The notes under the pieces: generated by a model
The model's input: the letters and a program-made list of their open reading frames with translations, nothing else
Told to the model about the DNA's origin: nothing
Databases searched by the model: none
Shown: piece by piece, positions 26,472 through 37,497 of the stretch
Layout: every line of letters begins with the position of its first letter
Numbering within the stretch: position 1 is the stretch's first letter
NCBI RefSeq assembly: GCF_000422925.1
Contig: NZ_AUGZ01000005.1
Location: forward strand, 310,001 to 374,000
From: Paludibacterium yongneupense DSM 18731
GTDB lineage: Bacteria > Pseudomonadota > Gammaproteobacteria > Burkholderiales > Chromobacteriaceae
Reading direction: 5' to 3'
DNA length: 64,000 nt
Position numbers and translations under genes: made by a program

Positions 26472-27437
26472 CTATTGCTCGTCCAGGCCCATCTGTTTTT
26501 TCAGCTCCTCTTTTTTACGGCGCAACTCTTCCAACTGACTGTGAGCCCGAGCGTCGCTACCCGTCGATATCTTCCCGGCAAGCGGTTTATGCACGGGCGC
26601 CGTCGCACTGCCGGCGCCAGCCCCTTCATGCCCCTCTTCAGCCTTGCGCGGCGCCGGCGGCACCGCCACAGGAGACGAACTGGCGGCGGCGCTCGCCGAC
26701 GAGCGCGGCAACGGCACCAGGACGGGTTCAGGCGGCAGCGATTTTTTGTCTACGATGTGAGCCCCCGCACCGGGTGCCAACTCGAGTACGGCTGTATCCG
26801 CCGACGCTTGCGAAGCGGCCTTGCCGCTGCCCGGTGCGCCCCGGGCAGAAAACCCCCCGCTCAAGGCCAGGGCACCGCCGATGACAACGACAAGTGCGAC
26901 AACAATGGCGGACCACAACAGAATCGGTCTTCTCCGCCATGACGCAACCGGCTGCCCCGCCGGTGCGGCCGGCGCGGCATGCAAACGGGCCTCCTGCACG
27001 AGTTGAGCCACCCTTACCGCTTGCGCCCCCTCGACGATCTTCGCTTCCCGCTCCGTTGCGGCCTGCCGTTCCGCTGCGGCCTGCCGTTCCGCTGCGGCCT
27101 GCTGTTCCGCTGCGGCCTGCCGTTCCGCTGCGGCCTGCCGTTCCGCTGCGGCCTGCCGTTCCGCTACGGCCTGCCGTTCCGCTGCGGCCTGTCGTCCCGC
27201 CGAGAACGGGGCGCCGGCATCGACGGCGGCAGATGACGATGCGACTTTTTCTCCGGACAAAGGCTGCCCGCAGCCCTTGCAGAAATTACGGCCGGCACGG
27301 TTAACCGTGCCGCAAGACTCGCATCGCCGTTCGCCCGCAGTGGGGGCTACGACAGGCGCGGTCAGCTCGACACCGCAATGTTGACAGAAACGGGCGCCAT
27401 CGCGGTTGCTGCGGTGACAAGAAGAACATTCAGCCAT
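26472..27437 (-). CDS. Double zinc-ribbon membrane protein with Ala-Glu-Arg-Gln repeat helix
   Basis: A 321-residue protein: two zinc ribbons (Cys4, 7, 18, 21 and Cys39, 42, 53, 56), a repeat segment at about 85-135 built from six-residue units of the type A-E-R-Q-A-A, a membrane helix at about 170-195 (ILLWSAIVVALVVVIGGALA), a Pro/Ala-rich outer region and a short terminal coiled coil (LEELRRKKEELKKQMGL). The repeat DNA is an 18-bp tandem array. Not assigned to a known family. It lies 72 bases after the OmpA-like lipoprotein gene and 71 before the next zinc-ribbon gene. Confidence 0.75.
   Translation of the reverse strand: MAECSSCHRSNRDGARFCQHCGVELTAPVVAPTAGERRCESCGTVNRAGRNFCKGCGQPLSGEKVASSSAAVDAGAPFSAGRQAAAERQAVAERQAAAERQAAAERQAAAEQQAAAERQAAAERQAATEREAKIVEGAQAVRVAQLVQEARLHAAPAAPAGQPVASWRRRPILLWSAIVVALVVVIGGALALSGGFSARGAPGSGKAASQASADTAVLELAPGAGAHIVDKKSLPPEPVLVPLPRSSASAAASSSPVAVPPAPRKAEEGHEGAGAGSATAPVHKPLAGKISTGSDARAHSQLEELRRKKEELKKQMGLDEQ
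27058..27201. repeat. Eight-unit 18-bp tandem repeat inside the zinc-ribbon gene
   Basis: The unit GCGGCCTGCCGTTCCGCT is repeated eight times head to tail with a few substitutions, mostly in the last unit. On the coding strand each unit gives six residues, so copy-number change keeps the frame and alters the length of the helical spacer between zinc ribbons and membrane. In-frame and coding, so not a CRISPR array. Confidence 0.95.
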
Positions 27438-27509
27438 GAAATGGATTCCACTTGGGCGAGCGGCACAAGGCGAACTCGCCTGCAGGGTTGGTCAGTGGCG
27501 CGGGCCGGA

Positions 27510-28037
27510 TCAGTTGAACAGGCCTTTGCCAAAATTCACGACACTGTCGAAAGCGTTGCCAAGAGGAGACTGACCGAGGTTCTCCTGTTTTTCGCCCAAA
27601 ATGATGATTTCGGTGCGCCGGTTCAGGCGACGCCCGGCTTCGCTGCCGTTATCTGCAATCGGATGGCTCATGCCATGCCCCTGCGCCCTGATCCGGTTTT
27701 TCGAAACGCCACGATCGACCAGCGCTTTCATCACCGACAAGGCGCGCAGCTCGGACAGCTCCTGGTTCAGCTCGCGGCTGCCTACATTATCGGTATACCC
27801 CTCGATCAAGACATTATTGCGGGTCTTGTCCTTGAGCAAGACGCTGACTTGATCGAGAAAAGCGTTGGCGCTGCCCTTCACCTCGTATTTGGCGGTATCG
27901 AACAGGATGGAGTTGGCAGAGCGGATCTCTACCCCACGGCTGGTCTGGCTGATCGAGACATCCTGACTCGACTTGGGCGCGGCGCAAGCGGACAGGACCG
28001 CGATACTGATCATCGCTAGCAGCAAGCTTTTCGACAT
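27510..28037 (-). CDS. OmpA-family peptidoglycan-binding lipoprotein
   Basis: A 175-residue outer-membrane-type lipoprotein. The signal peptide ends in lipobox LSAC (Cys18). Residues 55-155 are an OmpA C-terminal domain with the peptidoglycan (diaminopimelate) binding motif: IEGYTDNVGSRELNQELSEL, RAQGHGMSHPIADN and RRLNRRTEIII. It would anchor the outer membrane or a complex to the cell wall. It is the first gene of the leftward run that continues with three zinc-ribbon membrane proteins, suggesting an envelope-spanning assembly. Confidence 0.88.
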   Translation of the reverse strand: MSKSLLLAMISIAVLSACAAPKSSQDVSISQTSRGVEIRSANSILFDTAKYEVKGSANAFLDQVSVLLKDKTRNNVLIEGYTDNVGSRELNQELSELRALSVMKALVDRGVSKNRIRAQGHGMSHPIADNGSEAGRRLNRRTEIIILGEKQENLGQSPLGNAFDSVVNFGKGLFN

Positions 28038-28245
28038 CGAAGACTCCGACTTATCTCATTAAATTTACTTACAAATATGGCATAAAATAACAATACTTAA
28101 CCTATATGCATAGCCAGAGGCCTTTGATCTGGCTCCCGTTTTCGTCGAATAAACCGTGTGCCGCCCTGCCTAGCGCGCAGCGCCCACGCAACCCTGCTCC
28201 AGCGGCCGGGCGGCGGAATCCGCAGCAGACGGCGTGTGGCGCACA

Positions 28246-28274
28246 TTAGCATAGTATCGCCTCCCTTCTATACT
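28246..28274 (+). promoter_or_regulatory. Sigma-70-like promoter of the hybrid kinase operon
   Basis: TTAGCA (28246-28251) and TATACT (28269-28274) separated by 17 bases. It would start transcription near 28281, about 43 bases before the truncated receiver ORF at 28324, which has AGGAAG as ribosome site. The rest of 28038-28323 shows no gene. Confidence 0.6.
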
Positions 28275-28323
28275 GAAGGCGGCTGCCGTGGACTATCGAA
28301 GCGCCTGATTCAGGAAGATCGAC

Positions 28324-28514
28324 ATGAAAAGCACGCCCCGTTCCGTTTTGATCGCGGACGACACCCCCCTGATCCGGCAGGGACTGCGGAGGGTGTTGCG
28401 CGGCCGCGAGGATGACGACATCGTCAAACCATTCAACGCAGGCGCCGTACAGAATGCTCTCGATCGCTGCCTGCCCGCGGCCGGACACCGACCACACTCC
28501 AAGCCGGGAACACC

Positions 28515-28518
<4 letters not shown>
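28324..28518 (+). CDS. Internally deleted response-regulator receiver (64 residues)
   Basis: The first half reads as the start of a receiver domain (SVLIADDTPLIRQGLRRVL, with the acidic pair) and the second half as its end (DDIVKPFNAGAVQNALDRC, with the conserved Lys-Pro). Some 60 residues that should lie between, including the phosphorylated aspartate, are missing, with the join at about residue 28 beside a GCGGCCGC word. It has its own promoter and ribosome site and its stop overlaps the next start (ATGA), so it is probably translated. It cannot be a normal phosphoacceptor; it is either a relic or a small interaction fragment. Confidence 0.65.
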
Positions 28519-31748
<3,230 letters not shown>

Positions 31749-31755
31749 GACGGCC

Positions 31756-32391
31756 ATGGAGACCATCGATGCCCGACACGCCTGGAGCCTCGTTCGCGAC
31801 GGCTCGCATTTTCAATGGTATCTGCTTCCCTTGCTGCTTTTCGTCCTCTACCTCTACAACGAGCAGGCCGCGGCCGGACGCTGGCATGTCGTGTTCGGCG
31901 GCCTCGCCTTCTGGCTGATGGACTGGATCAGTGAGATCGTGAACGCGCTGATCGCCCATGGTTCCGGCTTCGCCCCCATCTGGGGCACACCAGGCGCATC
32001 TGCCTACGTGATACTCATAGGCTTGAATGTCGAGATCAGCGCCATGTTCGCCATCATGGGGCTGTTGGCCGTACGCCTGCTACCGCAGCGGCGAGACCTC
32101 AAGTGGCTCGGCATCGGCAACCGCTGGCTGCTTGCCGCGGTCAATGCCGGTCTGTGCGTCCTCGTCGAGTGCTGGCTCAACCACATCGGCGTCTTGACCT
32201 GGGAATGGCGCGACTGGAACGCGGGTCGGCCGTGGCTGATTTTTTTCGTCGGTTATCTGCCGTTTTTTCTAGTGGCCTACCGGGTGCACGATATGCGCGC
32301 GCGCCGCAGCCAGATAGTGGCGGTCGGCGTCCTGGCGGCGGCCGTGGCACTGGCGCTGGCGGTTTTCGGCGCGATTCTGGGCTGGATTTGA
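31756..32391 (+). CDS. Multi-pass membrane protein of unknown function
   Basis: A 211-residue hydrophobic protein with about six membrane helices. Distinct segments are HFQWYLLPLLLFVLYLYNEQ, GLAFWLMDWISEIVNALIAH, WGTPGASAYVILIGLNVEIS, CVLVECWLNHIGVLTWEWRD and LIFFVGYLPFFLVAYRVHDM. The tryptophan and charged residues inside helices suggest a conserved family, but I do not recognise a function. It starts 8 bases after the hybrid kinase stop, so it is likely co-transcribed. The ATG at 31756 is chosen because the longer open frame lies inside the kinase gene. Confidence 0.75.
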   Translation: METIDARHAWSLVRDGSHFQWYLLPLLLFVLYLYNEQAAAGRWHVVFGGLAFWLMDWISEIVNALIAHGSGFAPIWGTPGASAYVILIGLNVEISAMFAIMGLLAVRLLPQRRDLKWLGIGNRWLLAAVNAGLCVLVECWLNHIGVLTWEWRDWNAGRPWLIFFVGYLPFFLVAYRVHDMRARRSQIVAVGVLAAAVALALAVFGAILGWI

Positions 32392-32463
32392 TGTGCGGCA
32401 CTTTCTTTCAGCGTCGGCTTTTGAAATACTGCGCAGCAATGCAATGACAATGCGAGGAAAAGG

Positions 32464-32805
32464 ATGCGCCCTCCTGAGCCACCTTCGGCGCGGCGCCGGC
32501 GCCTTGCGCCGCAGATGCGTTTCTATCTGGCAGGCGTGCTCGTGCTTGTCGTGGGCCTGCTGTCTGCGGCCGGAGTCTATCTGAACGCCGATGACAGCCA
32601 GACCTATACCGTGGACTACGGCGGGGACCGGCGTGCCTCGCTCGCCCTGGAACGCGTCGGCGGCAAGGCGGCGGTCTGGGCGGTCGAATTCAACCAGTGG
32701 CTGGGTCACCTCTGGCACGGTCAGCAACTGGCCTATACTCTGGCCTATTTGACGCTGGGCCTCGCCCTGGTCTGTTTCCTTCTCGGCGACCGCTGTCGAC
32801 GCTGA
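32464..32805 (+). CDS. Small two-helix membrane protein, unknown function
   Basis: A 113-residue protein with a basic N-terminus, a membrane helix at about 19-40 (YLAGVLVLVVGLLSAAGVYL), a periplasmic loop of about 45 residues (YTVDYGGDRRASLALERVGG) and a second helix near the C-terminus (LAYTLAYLTLGLALVCFLL). No family recognised. It follows the multi-pass protein by 72 bases in the same direction and faces the response regulator gene that ends at 32823. Confidence 0.6.
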   Translation: MRPPEPPSARRRRLAPQMRFYLAGVLVLVVGLLSAAGVYLNADDSQTYTVDYGGDRRASLALERVGGKAAVWAVEFNQWLGHLWHGQQLAYTLAYLTLGLALVCFLLGDRCRR

Positions 32806-32822
32806 GGCAATACGCTTGCCGC

Positions 32823-33470
32823 TCAGGAGATGGGCAGCAGATAGCCGACACCGCGCTGGGTCCGCACCCAGCCGCAGCCCAGTTTGCGCCGCAAATTGTG
32901 CACGTGGACTTCGAGCGCATTGTCCGACCCGCACTGCAGGCGCGCGAGCAGGAGGTCGCGCGCAACCACCCGACCGCCCTCGCGGGCGAGTTCCAGCAGC
33001 AGGGCATATTCGGAAGGCGACAATGGCACATCGCCTCCTGCGAGAGTGACCTGATGCGCCCCGGTATCGATGCACAGCTCGCCAATATCCCAGCAATCGG
33101 AAGCCCGGGCTCCCTTGCGCCGGGTCGCCGCTCGCAGCCGCGCCAGCAGTTCTGCCATGGTGAACGGCTTGAGCAGGCAATCGCTGGCGCCGATATCCGT
33201 GCTCGGCAGCCGGCCCTCCACCCTGTCGCGCGCGGCAAGCACGATGACAGGAAGCCGGCTGCGGCGCTCGCGCAACTCGCGCCACAGTACCATGCCCTCG
33301 CCATCCTGCATGCCGAGATCCAGCAGCAGCGCATCGAGCGGTTCAGCCTGCAACAAGGCGCGCGCCTCTTTCAGACGCCGCACCCAGACCGTGCGCACGT
33401 CGATCTGGCGCAGGGCCATGCTCAAGGCATCGCCCTGCGCCAGATCGTCTTCCATCAGCAACACCTTCAT
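32823..33470 (-). CDS. OmpR/QseB-family response regulator without an adjacent kinase
   Basis: From the ATG at 33470 it encodes 215 residues. Residues 1-115 are a receiver (acidic pair MEDD, phospho-Asp in ALLLDLGMQDGEG, Lys in CLLKPF; the switch Thr/Ser position reads VLAAR, so Ala). Residues 125-213 are an OmpR winged helix (LSPSEYALLLELAREGG, EVHVHNLRRKLG, VRTQRGVGYLL). An in-frame ATG at 33503 adds 11 unlikely residues. No histidine kinase lies next to it, so it is an orphan here; cross-talk with the hybrid kinase at 28515 is possible but unsupported. Confidence 0.88.
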   Translation of the reverse strand: MKVLLMEDDLAQGDALSMALRQIDVRTVWVRRLKEARALLQAEPLDALLLDLGMQDGEGMVLWRELRERRSRLPVIVLAARDRVEGRLPSTDIGASDCLLKPFTMAELLARLRAATRRKGARASDCWDIGELCIDTGAHQVTLAGGDVPLSPSEYALLLELAREGGRVVARDLLLARLQCGSDNALEVHVHNLRRKLGCGWVRTQRGVGYLLPIS

Positions 33471-33610
33471 GCCGGTCTCGCCGCCGTTCGGCGGAGTGTC
33501 CATGCCAATGAAATTACCAAGTATTTCAACATGATAAAATCATACCCCTACATCGCGGATCGGGAAACGCCGTTGCACATCGGCGCGACGGCCAGCGCTC
33601 TGCACGCCGC

Positions 33611-33642
33611 AAAAAAATAAGCGCCCGTCAAAAGACGGGCGC
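33611..33642 (-). terminator. Leftward intrinsic terminator upstream of the response regulator
   Basis: GCGCCCGTC (33621-33629) and GACGGGCGC (33634-33642) form a perfect 9-bp stem with an AAAA loop; read leftward it is followed by TTATTTTTTT. It lies about 140 bases before the response regulator start and no leftward gene ends nearby, so it could be an attenuator in that gene's leader or the end of an unannotated small RNA. Confidence 0.75.
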
Positions 33643-33791
33643 AAGACAGGAAAGACAGGGCAATGAGCAGTGGTACCGCTGCACAGTCTACCCGCCGATT
33701 GTTATGGATTTATGAGGCGGGCCCGGCCAGGCGCATATGCTAGGCTTCAAGTACAAGCCCGTCCGGGCCGAACAACAAGGAGGAGTTGCCC

Positions 33792-34463
33792 ATGCTGCCG
33801 CGCTCGTCGCTCGAATCCATCCGCCTCGCCGCCGGGCACGGCGACGAGGCGGATGACCCGACTCCCGGCTTGCCCCTGTTCCGGCGTTATGAGAGCCAGG
33901 GCGTCGCACGCCAGATTTCTTTCTACTTGTCGGGAGAAATCGGCGCCCCCATCCAGTACACCGATCTGCTGTACACGCTGCGCACCGCTCGCGAAACCGA
34001 CTTGGTCCTGTTGCACCTGAACACGCCGGGGGGCAACTTCGATACCGGCTTGCAGATCATCAACAACATCGGTGCCAGCGACGCTCATGTCATCACGGTA
34101 CTCGAAGCACGCGCCTACTCGATGGGCGCGATGTTGTTTCTGGCAGGAGACGAGTTGATCGTCCACGACACCTGCCAGCTGATGTTCCACAATTATTCGT
34201 CCGCCCTGATAGGCAAGGGCAACGAACAGCAGGCGCAAGTCCTCGCGATGAGCAAGTGGTTCGAAAAAGTGATGCGGCAGGTCTGCCGCCCTTTTCTGTC
34301 GGACGCGGAAGTCGAGCGGATACTGCACGGCGAGGATATCTGGATGGACTCGGACGATATCCGCCGTCGACTCGCGCATCTGCAAAAAGGCGAGCCCTCG
34401 GTAAAACAGCGCAAGCCGCGCGCGGCGGCCACGCCGGCAACGGCAGGCGAAGCACCGCATTGA
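33792..34463 (+). CDS. ClpP-fold (S14-type) serine protease-like protein
   Basis: A 223-residue protein of the ClpP/crotonase superfamily. It has VLLHLNTPGGNFDTGLQIIN (the ClpP INSPGG strand), the nucleophile serine in ARAYSMGAMLFLAGDEL and the catalytic histidine in CQLMFHNYSSALIGKGNE. The helix after it and a lysine/alanine-rich tail (QKGEPSVKQRKPRAAAT) replace the usual ClpP C-terminus. It is shorter in sequence similarity to housekeeping ClpP than to phage-type or stand-alone members. The ATG at 33792 follows AAGGAGGAG. Stand-alone gene, closed by the stem-loop at 34471. Confidence 0.82.
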   Translation: MLPRSSLESIRLAAGHGDEADDPTPGLPLFRRYESQGVARQISFYLSGEIGAPIQYTDLLYTLRTARETDLVLLHLNTPGGNFDTGLQIINNIGASDAHVITVLEARAYSMGAMLFLAGDELIVHDTCQLMFHNYSSALIGKGNEQQAQVLAMSKWFEKVMRQVCRPFLSDAEVERILHGEDIWMDSDDIRRRLAHLQKGEPSVKQRKPRAAATPATAGEAPH

Positions 34464-34470
34464 AATGCGG

Positions 34471-34504
34471 GCGGCCCCGGCAGCGATGGCAAAGCCGGGG
34501 CCGC
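34471..34504. terminator. Stem-loop between convergent protease and chemoreceptor genes
   Basis: GCGGCCCCGGC (34471-34481) and GCCGGGGCCGC (34494-34504) form an 11-bp perfect stem with a 12-base loop in the 53-base gap between the two stops. No long T tract is present on either side, so termination strength is uncertain. Confidence 0.6.
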
Positions 34505-34516
34505 TCTCGCACCCGC

Positions 34517-36505
34517 CTATTTTTCCAGCGCGATGATGGTATCCAGCGCCAGATCGACCTTGCGCATACGCTCGTACAGATCTTCGGTGCTGCTCATCAT
34601 GCCGTCGACCCGGCCCTGGCTTTGACGCGCGGTTTGCGCCAGATCGCGCAGCAGCCCGGTCACCAGCGCCATCTCCTGCGAGAAGCTGCCGACATGCTCG
34701 TTCATTACGCGCATCGCGCCGCCCACCAGATGCACCCCGCCCATCACGTTATCGACCGCACCCCCGGTAGAATCGAGGTTGGACTGCGTGTTATTGGCCA
34801 GCTTGCGAACCTCATCCGCCACCACGGCGAAACCGCGCCCGGCTTCGCCCGCGCGCGCGGCCTCGATCGCAGCGTTAAGCGCGAGCAAATTGGTCTGTTC
34901 GGCTATTTTCTTGATCATGAGCATGACCTCGCCGATTTGCTTGGCGTCTTTTTCCAGCGACACGATGCTGTCGCTGGCGCTGGCCGAGGTGCGGCTGCCT
35001 TCTTCCACCCGCACCGAAAACCGTTCGATCGACTGTTCGATTTCCAGCAGATGATCGACCAGCTCACCCGAGGCCTGCCGGAACACGGGCAGGTTGTCCA
35101 TCAATTGGCTGGCGAAGCTCTTGTATCCCTGCAACTCGTCGATCACCTTGTTCTTCATGCGATCGATCCAGTGTGCACGCGACACTTCACGGATATAGAA
35201 ATAACTCTTGAAGTTTGAGTAATGCACGGGAAAACGCGCCACAAAATCGTCGCGAAACTCTGCCGTGGCAGGGTAGAAGAAAATGGCCGTCAGGGTCTGA
35301 TTGATATTCACCCCCAGCAACTCGCCAAACGATGAAAAGCCGGCGACCGGCGTCGTGCCATAGACATTGCTGCGCGGCAGGGATTCGGAATTATTCAGGC
35401 GCCGCAAAATACAGTCATTGAGCAAACCGCCGATCGCGACCGGCTTGCCCGCACTATAGCGTTCGAAATCCTGCCGGGTGCGATCGGCCATATTCTCCTG
35501 CTGCAACAAATGCAATTCTTCGCCAAAAGATAAATCGCACGCAAACTGCAGCAATCCACGCTGCGTATCCACCGCCAGCACCGAGCGCACAAATATTTCG
35601 TTTTTGATTTTGATGCCGAAACTGTAATGGGTGAGCTTGGCGGCCACCTGGTCTTCGCTGCAGGAAAAATGTCGGGCCAACACCTGGATGATGGGGCAGA
35701 TCTGCCCGTCGCTGTCGAGGACGGACATCAACTGCCGCATCTCGGTACTGGCCTTGGCAATGGTAAACGAAGTCCCTGTTTCCTTGAAATTCTGCGATTT
35801 GAACACGCCGTAGCGGTAGGCCGGCGTGAACTTCATGAACACCAGCACCGCGTGACCGTCGCGCTGCGACTGGCCATCGTGCAAGCGGGTCATCGAGAAA
35901 TCGAGCGGTCCGCCGGCCGAACCGCCGACAAACAGATAGGGAAATTTGTCTGACTCGTACACCGCTTCCATCAGGTAGCTTTCGCTATTCGACAAGCCGT
36001 CCACCAGGGTCAGCACAAAGCCCTCCTGGTAGGTCATGGCGAACGATGGATGGGCGCGCGACAGGGCATCCACCAGCCTGCGCACACGGTCGTCATGCGA
36101 GACGGTCGGGTTTCCGGCCTTGATGTCTTCGCAGCCAAGCGGCACGCTGGCGACGTGGACGTCGCTAAGGATGCGATGATCGAAAACCTGGAACACCAGG
36201 CTGTCCCATTTTCCTTCGGTCGGCAGATACAGCGCATCGCCGGGGGCGGTGGAACACAACTCGCCCGCAGTCGTGGTCAGTGCCAGTTTCGCGCCGGGGA
36301 ACACGGCGGCGACCGTACGAGCGATCTGGTCGAGATTGGCCCCCGGGTTCACATAACCGAGAACCAGCTTTACTCCCTCGAGTTTCAGGGCACGCAAATC
36401 GCGTTCGACGTTGCCGCTATTGGTACGGACAACCTGCACGGGTCCGAGCACAGCGGCGCTCGCACGTTCAGAAATTTTAGTTTTTGCTTTTTTCGAAAAA
36501 AACAT
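34517..36505 (-). CDS. Soluble methyl-accepting chemotaxis protein with FIST sensor domain
   Basis: A 662-residue cytoplasmic chemoreceptor. Residues 35-240 are a FIST_N domain ([48 protein letters not shown]) and 245-420 a FIST_C domain ([20 protein letters not shown]). Residues 440-662 are the signalling coiled coil with the CheW/CheA-binding hairpin [20 protein letters not shown] and [15 protein letters not shown]. There are no membrane helices, so it senses an internal ligand; FIST domains are thought to bind small molecules such as amino acids. Single gene with its promoter in the AT-rich segment beyond 36505. Confidence 0.92.
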   Translation of the reverse strand: MFFSKKAKTKISERASAAVLGPVQVVRTNSGNVERDLRALKLEGVKLVLGYVNPGANLDQIARTVAAVFPGAKLALTTTAGELCSTAPGDALYLPTEGKWDSLVFQVFDHRILSDVHVASVPLGCEDIKAGNPTVSHDDRVRRLVDALSRAHPSFAMTYQEGFVLTLVDGLSNSESYLMEAVYESDKFPYLFVGGSAGGPLDFSMTRLHDGQSQRDGHAVLVFMKFTPAYRYGVFKSQNFKETGTSFTIAKASTEMRQLMSVLDSDGQICPIIQVLARHFSCSEDQVAAKLTHYSFGIKIKNEIFVRSVLAVDTQRGLLQFACDLSFGEELHLLQQENMADRTRQDFERYSAGKPVAIGGLLNDCILRRLNNSESLPRSNVYGTTPVAGFSSFGELLGVNINQTLTAIFFYPATAEFRDDFVARFPVHYSNFKSYFYIREVSRAHWIDRMKNKVIDELQGYKSFASQLMDNLPVFRQASGELVDHLLEIEQSIERFSVRVEEGSRTSASASDSIVSLEKDAKQIGEVMLMIKKIAEQTNLLALNAAIEAARAGEAGRGFAVVADEVRKLANNTQSNLDSTGGAVDNVMGGVHLVGGAMRVMNEHVGSFSQEMALVTGLLRDLAQTARQSQGRVDGMMSSTEDLYERMRKVDLALDTIIALEK

Positions 36506-36828
36506 ATGTCGTGCCCCCCATCCTGAGAACTAGCATTCTTTATTTGCGACATCACACAACCGTGTTTTTAATAATACTCCCCGATCAAGTACAAGAATAT
36601 CCATACGATGCCCGCGCGCCTTGCCTGCCGGGCGCACAACTTAGTCTAGACAAATTCTATCGGTTAAACCGCGGATTTCATACACCCGGTCGTGGCGCGC
36701 GATATCGGCGAATACAGGGTGTGCCAGCATGAAACAGCGATGCCGGGCGCGAGGCGCTGGAATTCGCCCTGCCCGGGGCCGGTTCGGGTCGAGCAGCATA
36801 CTCATGGGCGTCTGTCAACAAAAAGCCA

Positions 36829-36858
36829 TTGACACTAAGCAACGTCGAGGCCTAAAAT
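36829..36858 (+). promoter_or_regulatory. Strong sigma-70 promoter before the NRAMP-like leader
   Basis: A perfect TTGACA (36829-36834) and TAAAAT (36853-36858) with an 18-base spacer. Transcription should begin near 36865, a few bases before the first hairpin of the structured leader. It is the best promoter match in the 36.5-37.5 kb gap. Confidence 0.75.
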
Positions 36859-36873
36859 ACCGGCATTCCATTA

Positions 36874-36947
36874 CTGGGGCTGCTGCCTTGGACTGTCAGA
36901 GTCGTTACACAGACGGTTTTTCCGTATAAGCCAGGCAAGATCCCCAG
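36874..36947 (+). ncRNA. Candidate structured leader element (possible metal-sensing riboswitch)
   Basis: CTGGGG (36874-36879) pairs with CCCCAG (36942-36947); inside, TGCCTTGG pairs with CCAGGCA, and the junction holds two hairpins, GACT/AGTC and ACGG/CCGT. The 3' strand contains GGCAAGA, reminiscent of the conserved GCAAGAC of yybP-ykoY (Mn2+) riboswitches, but the matching 5' GGGGAGUAG is replaced by GGGGCTGCTG. It begins about ten bases after the predicted transcription start and precedes a divalent-metal transporter gene. Identity is unproven. Confidence 0.4.
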
Positions 36948-37497
36948 CCCGTTTCACCGGCCGCCGACTTGCTCTGGGCAAGCGGTGCGCGTCGTAGTCC
37001 GTTTTATCACGCACCCCTGATTTGTGTTTATCGAACGGAATCGTTCGCGTCGCGTGTCGTCGCTCGACACGGCCGCCGCCGCGACCCGGTCTGTACGCCA
37101 GGCATGGCCGATTCCTGCACGCGCAGGAATCCGCCCCGGTTCGACCCCTATTGCAGCATTGATAAGAGGAAAGGCAAATCATGGACCCATGGCCCAGTAT
37201 CTCGGTCACGCCGACGAGGATGGCACCGCCAGGTAGATAATATCGCAGTCGTTTCACCCTGCCCCGCCTGCCGCGTTTTACCGACATCCCCCCAGCGTGA
37301 CCTTCCCCGGAAACATGACCCCAGCGGTCATCATTCCCGCATTCCCGTAACCATCGACATCCGCCGCTCCATGCAGGATGCCTGGATATCCGGTTTCAGC
37401 GCCCTTCCGGCGGCAAGAGACAAGAAATCCAAGCGCCCCACCGGCCGATCCGCATGACGGGAACCCACTTAAAACAGATTCGAGCAGGGGAAGTTCC
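36948..37497 (+). other. Remainder of long structured 5' leader of the NRAMP-like gene
   Basis: About 550 bases with no convincing reading frame. It holds a series of short perfect hairpins: CCG-a-CTTGC/GCAAG-CGG at 36964-36985, CGAACG/CGTTCG at 37032-37047, GTGTCG/CGACAC at 37054-37070, GATTCCTGC/GCAGGAATC at 37110-37131 and ATGACC/GGTCAT at 37315-37331. It ends in AGGGGAAG before the ATG at 37498. Read as an untranslated leader; an embedded small RNA is an alternative. Confidence 0.45.
37110..37131. repeat. dRS3-like 22-bp palindrome
   Basis: GATTCCTGC, four bases, GCAGGAATC. The core ATTCCT-N8-AGGAAT is close to the neisserial dRS3 repeat (ATTCCC-N8-GGGAAT). Only one copy was seen in this window, so membership of a dispersed repeat family is a guess. 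Confidence 0.45.

Noticed and set aside
27058-27201. CRISPR array
   Set aside because: Repeats are contiguous with no spacers, are 18 bp and in frame within a protein gene.
36640-36700. Sigma-28 promoter for the chemoreceptor gene
   Set aside because: A minus-strand ACCGATAG resembles the flagellar -10 element, but no TAAA-type -35 element stands at the required distance.
36874-36947. Direct assignment as a yybP-ykoY manganese riboswitch
   Set aside because: The 3' GCAAGA strand fits but the strongly conserved GGGGAGUAG 5' strand is absent. Kept only as an unidentified structured leader.
37105-37160. tRNA or tmRNA T-arm (GGTTCGACCCC at 37138)
   Set aside because: Bases on the two sides of GGTTCGA are not complementary and no acceptor stem or anticodon arm can be drawn around it.
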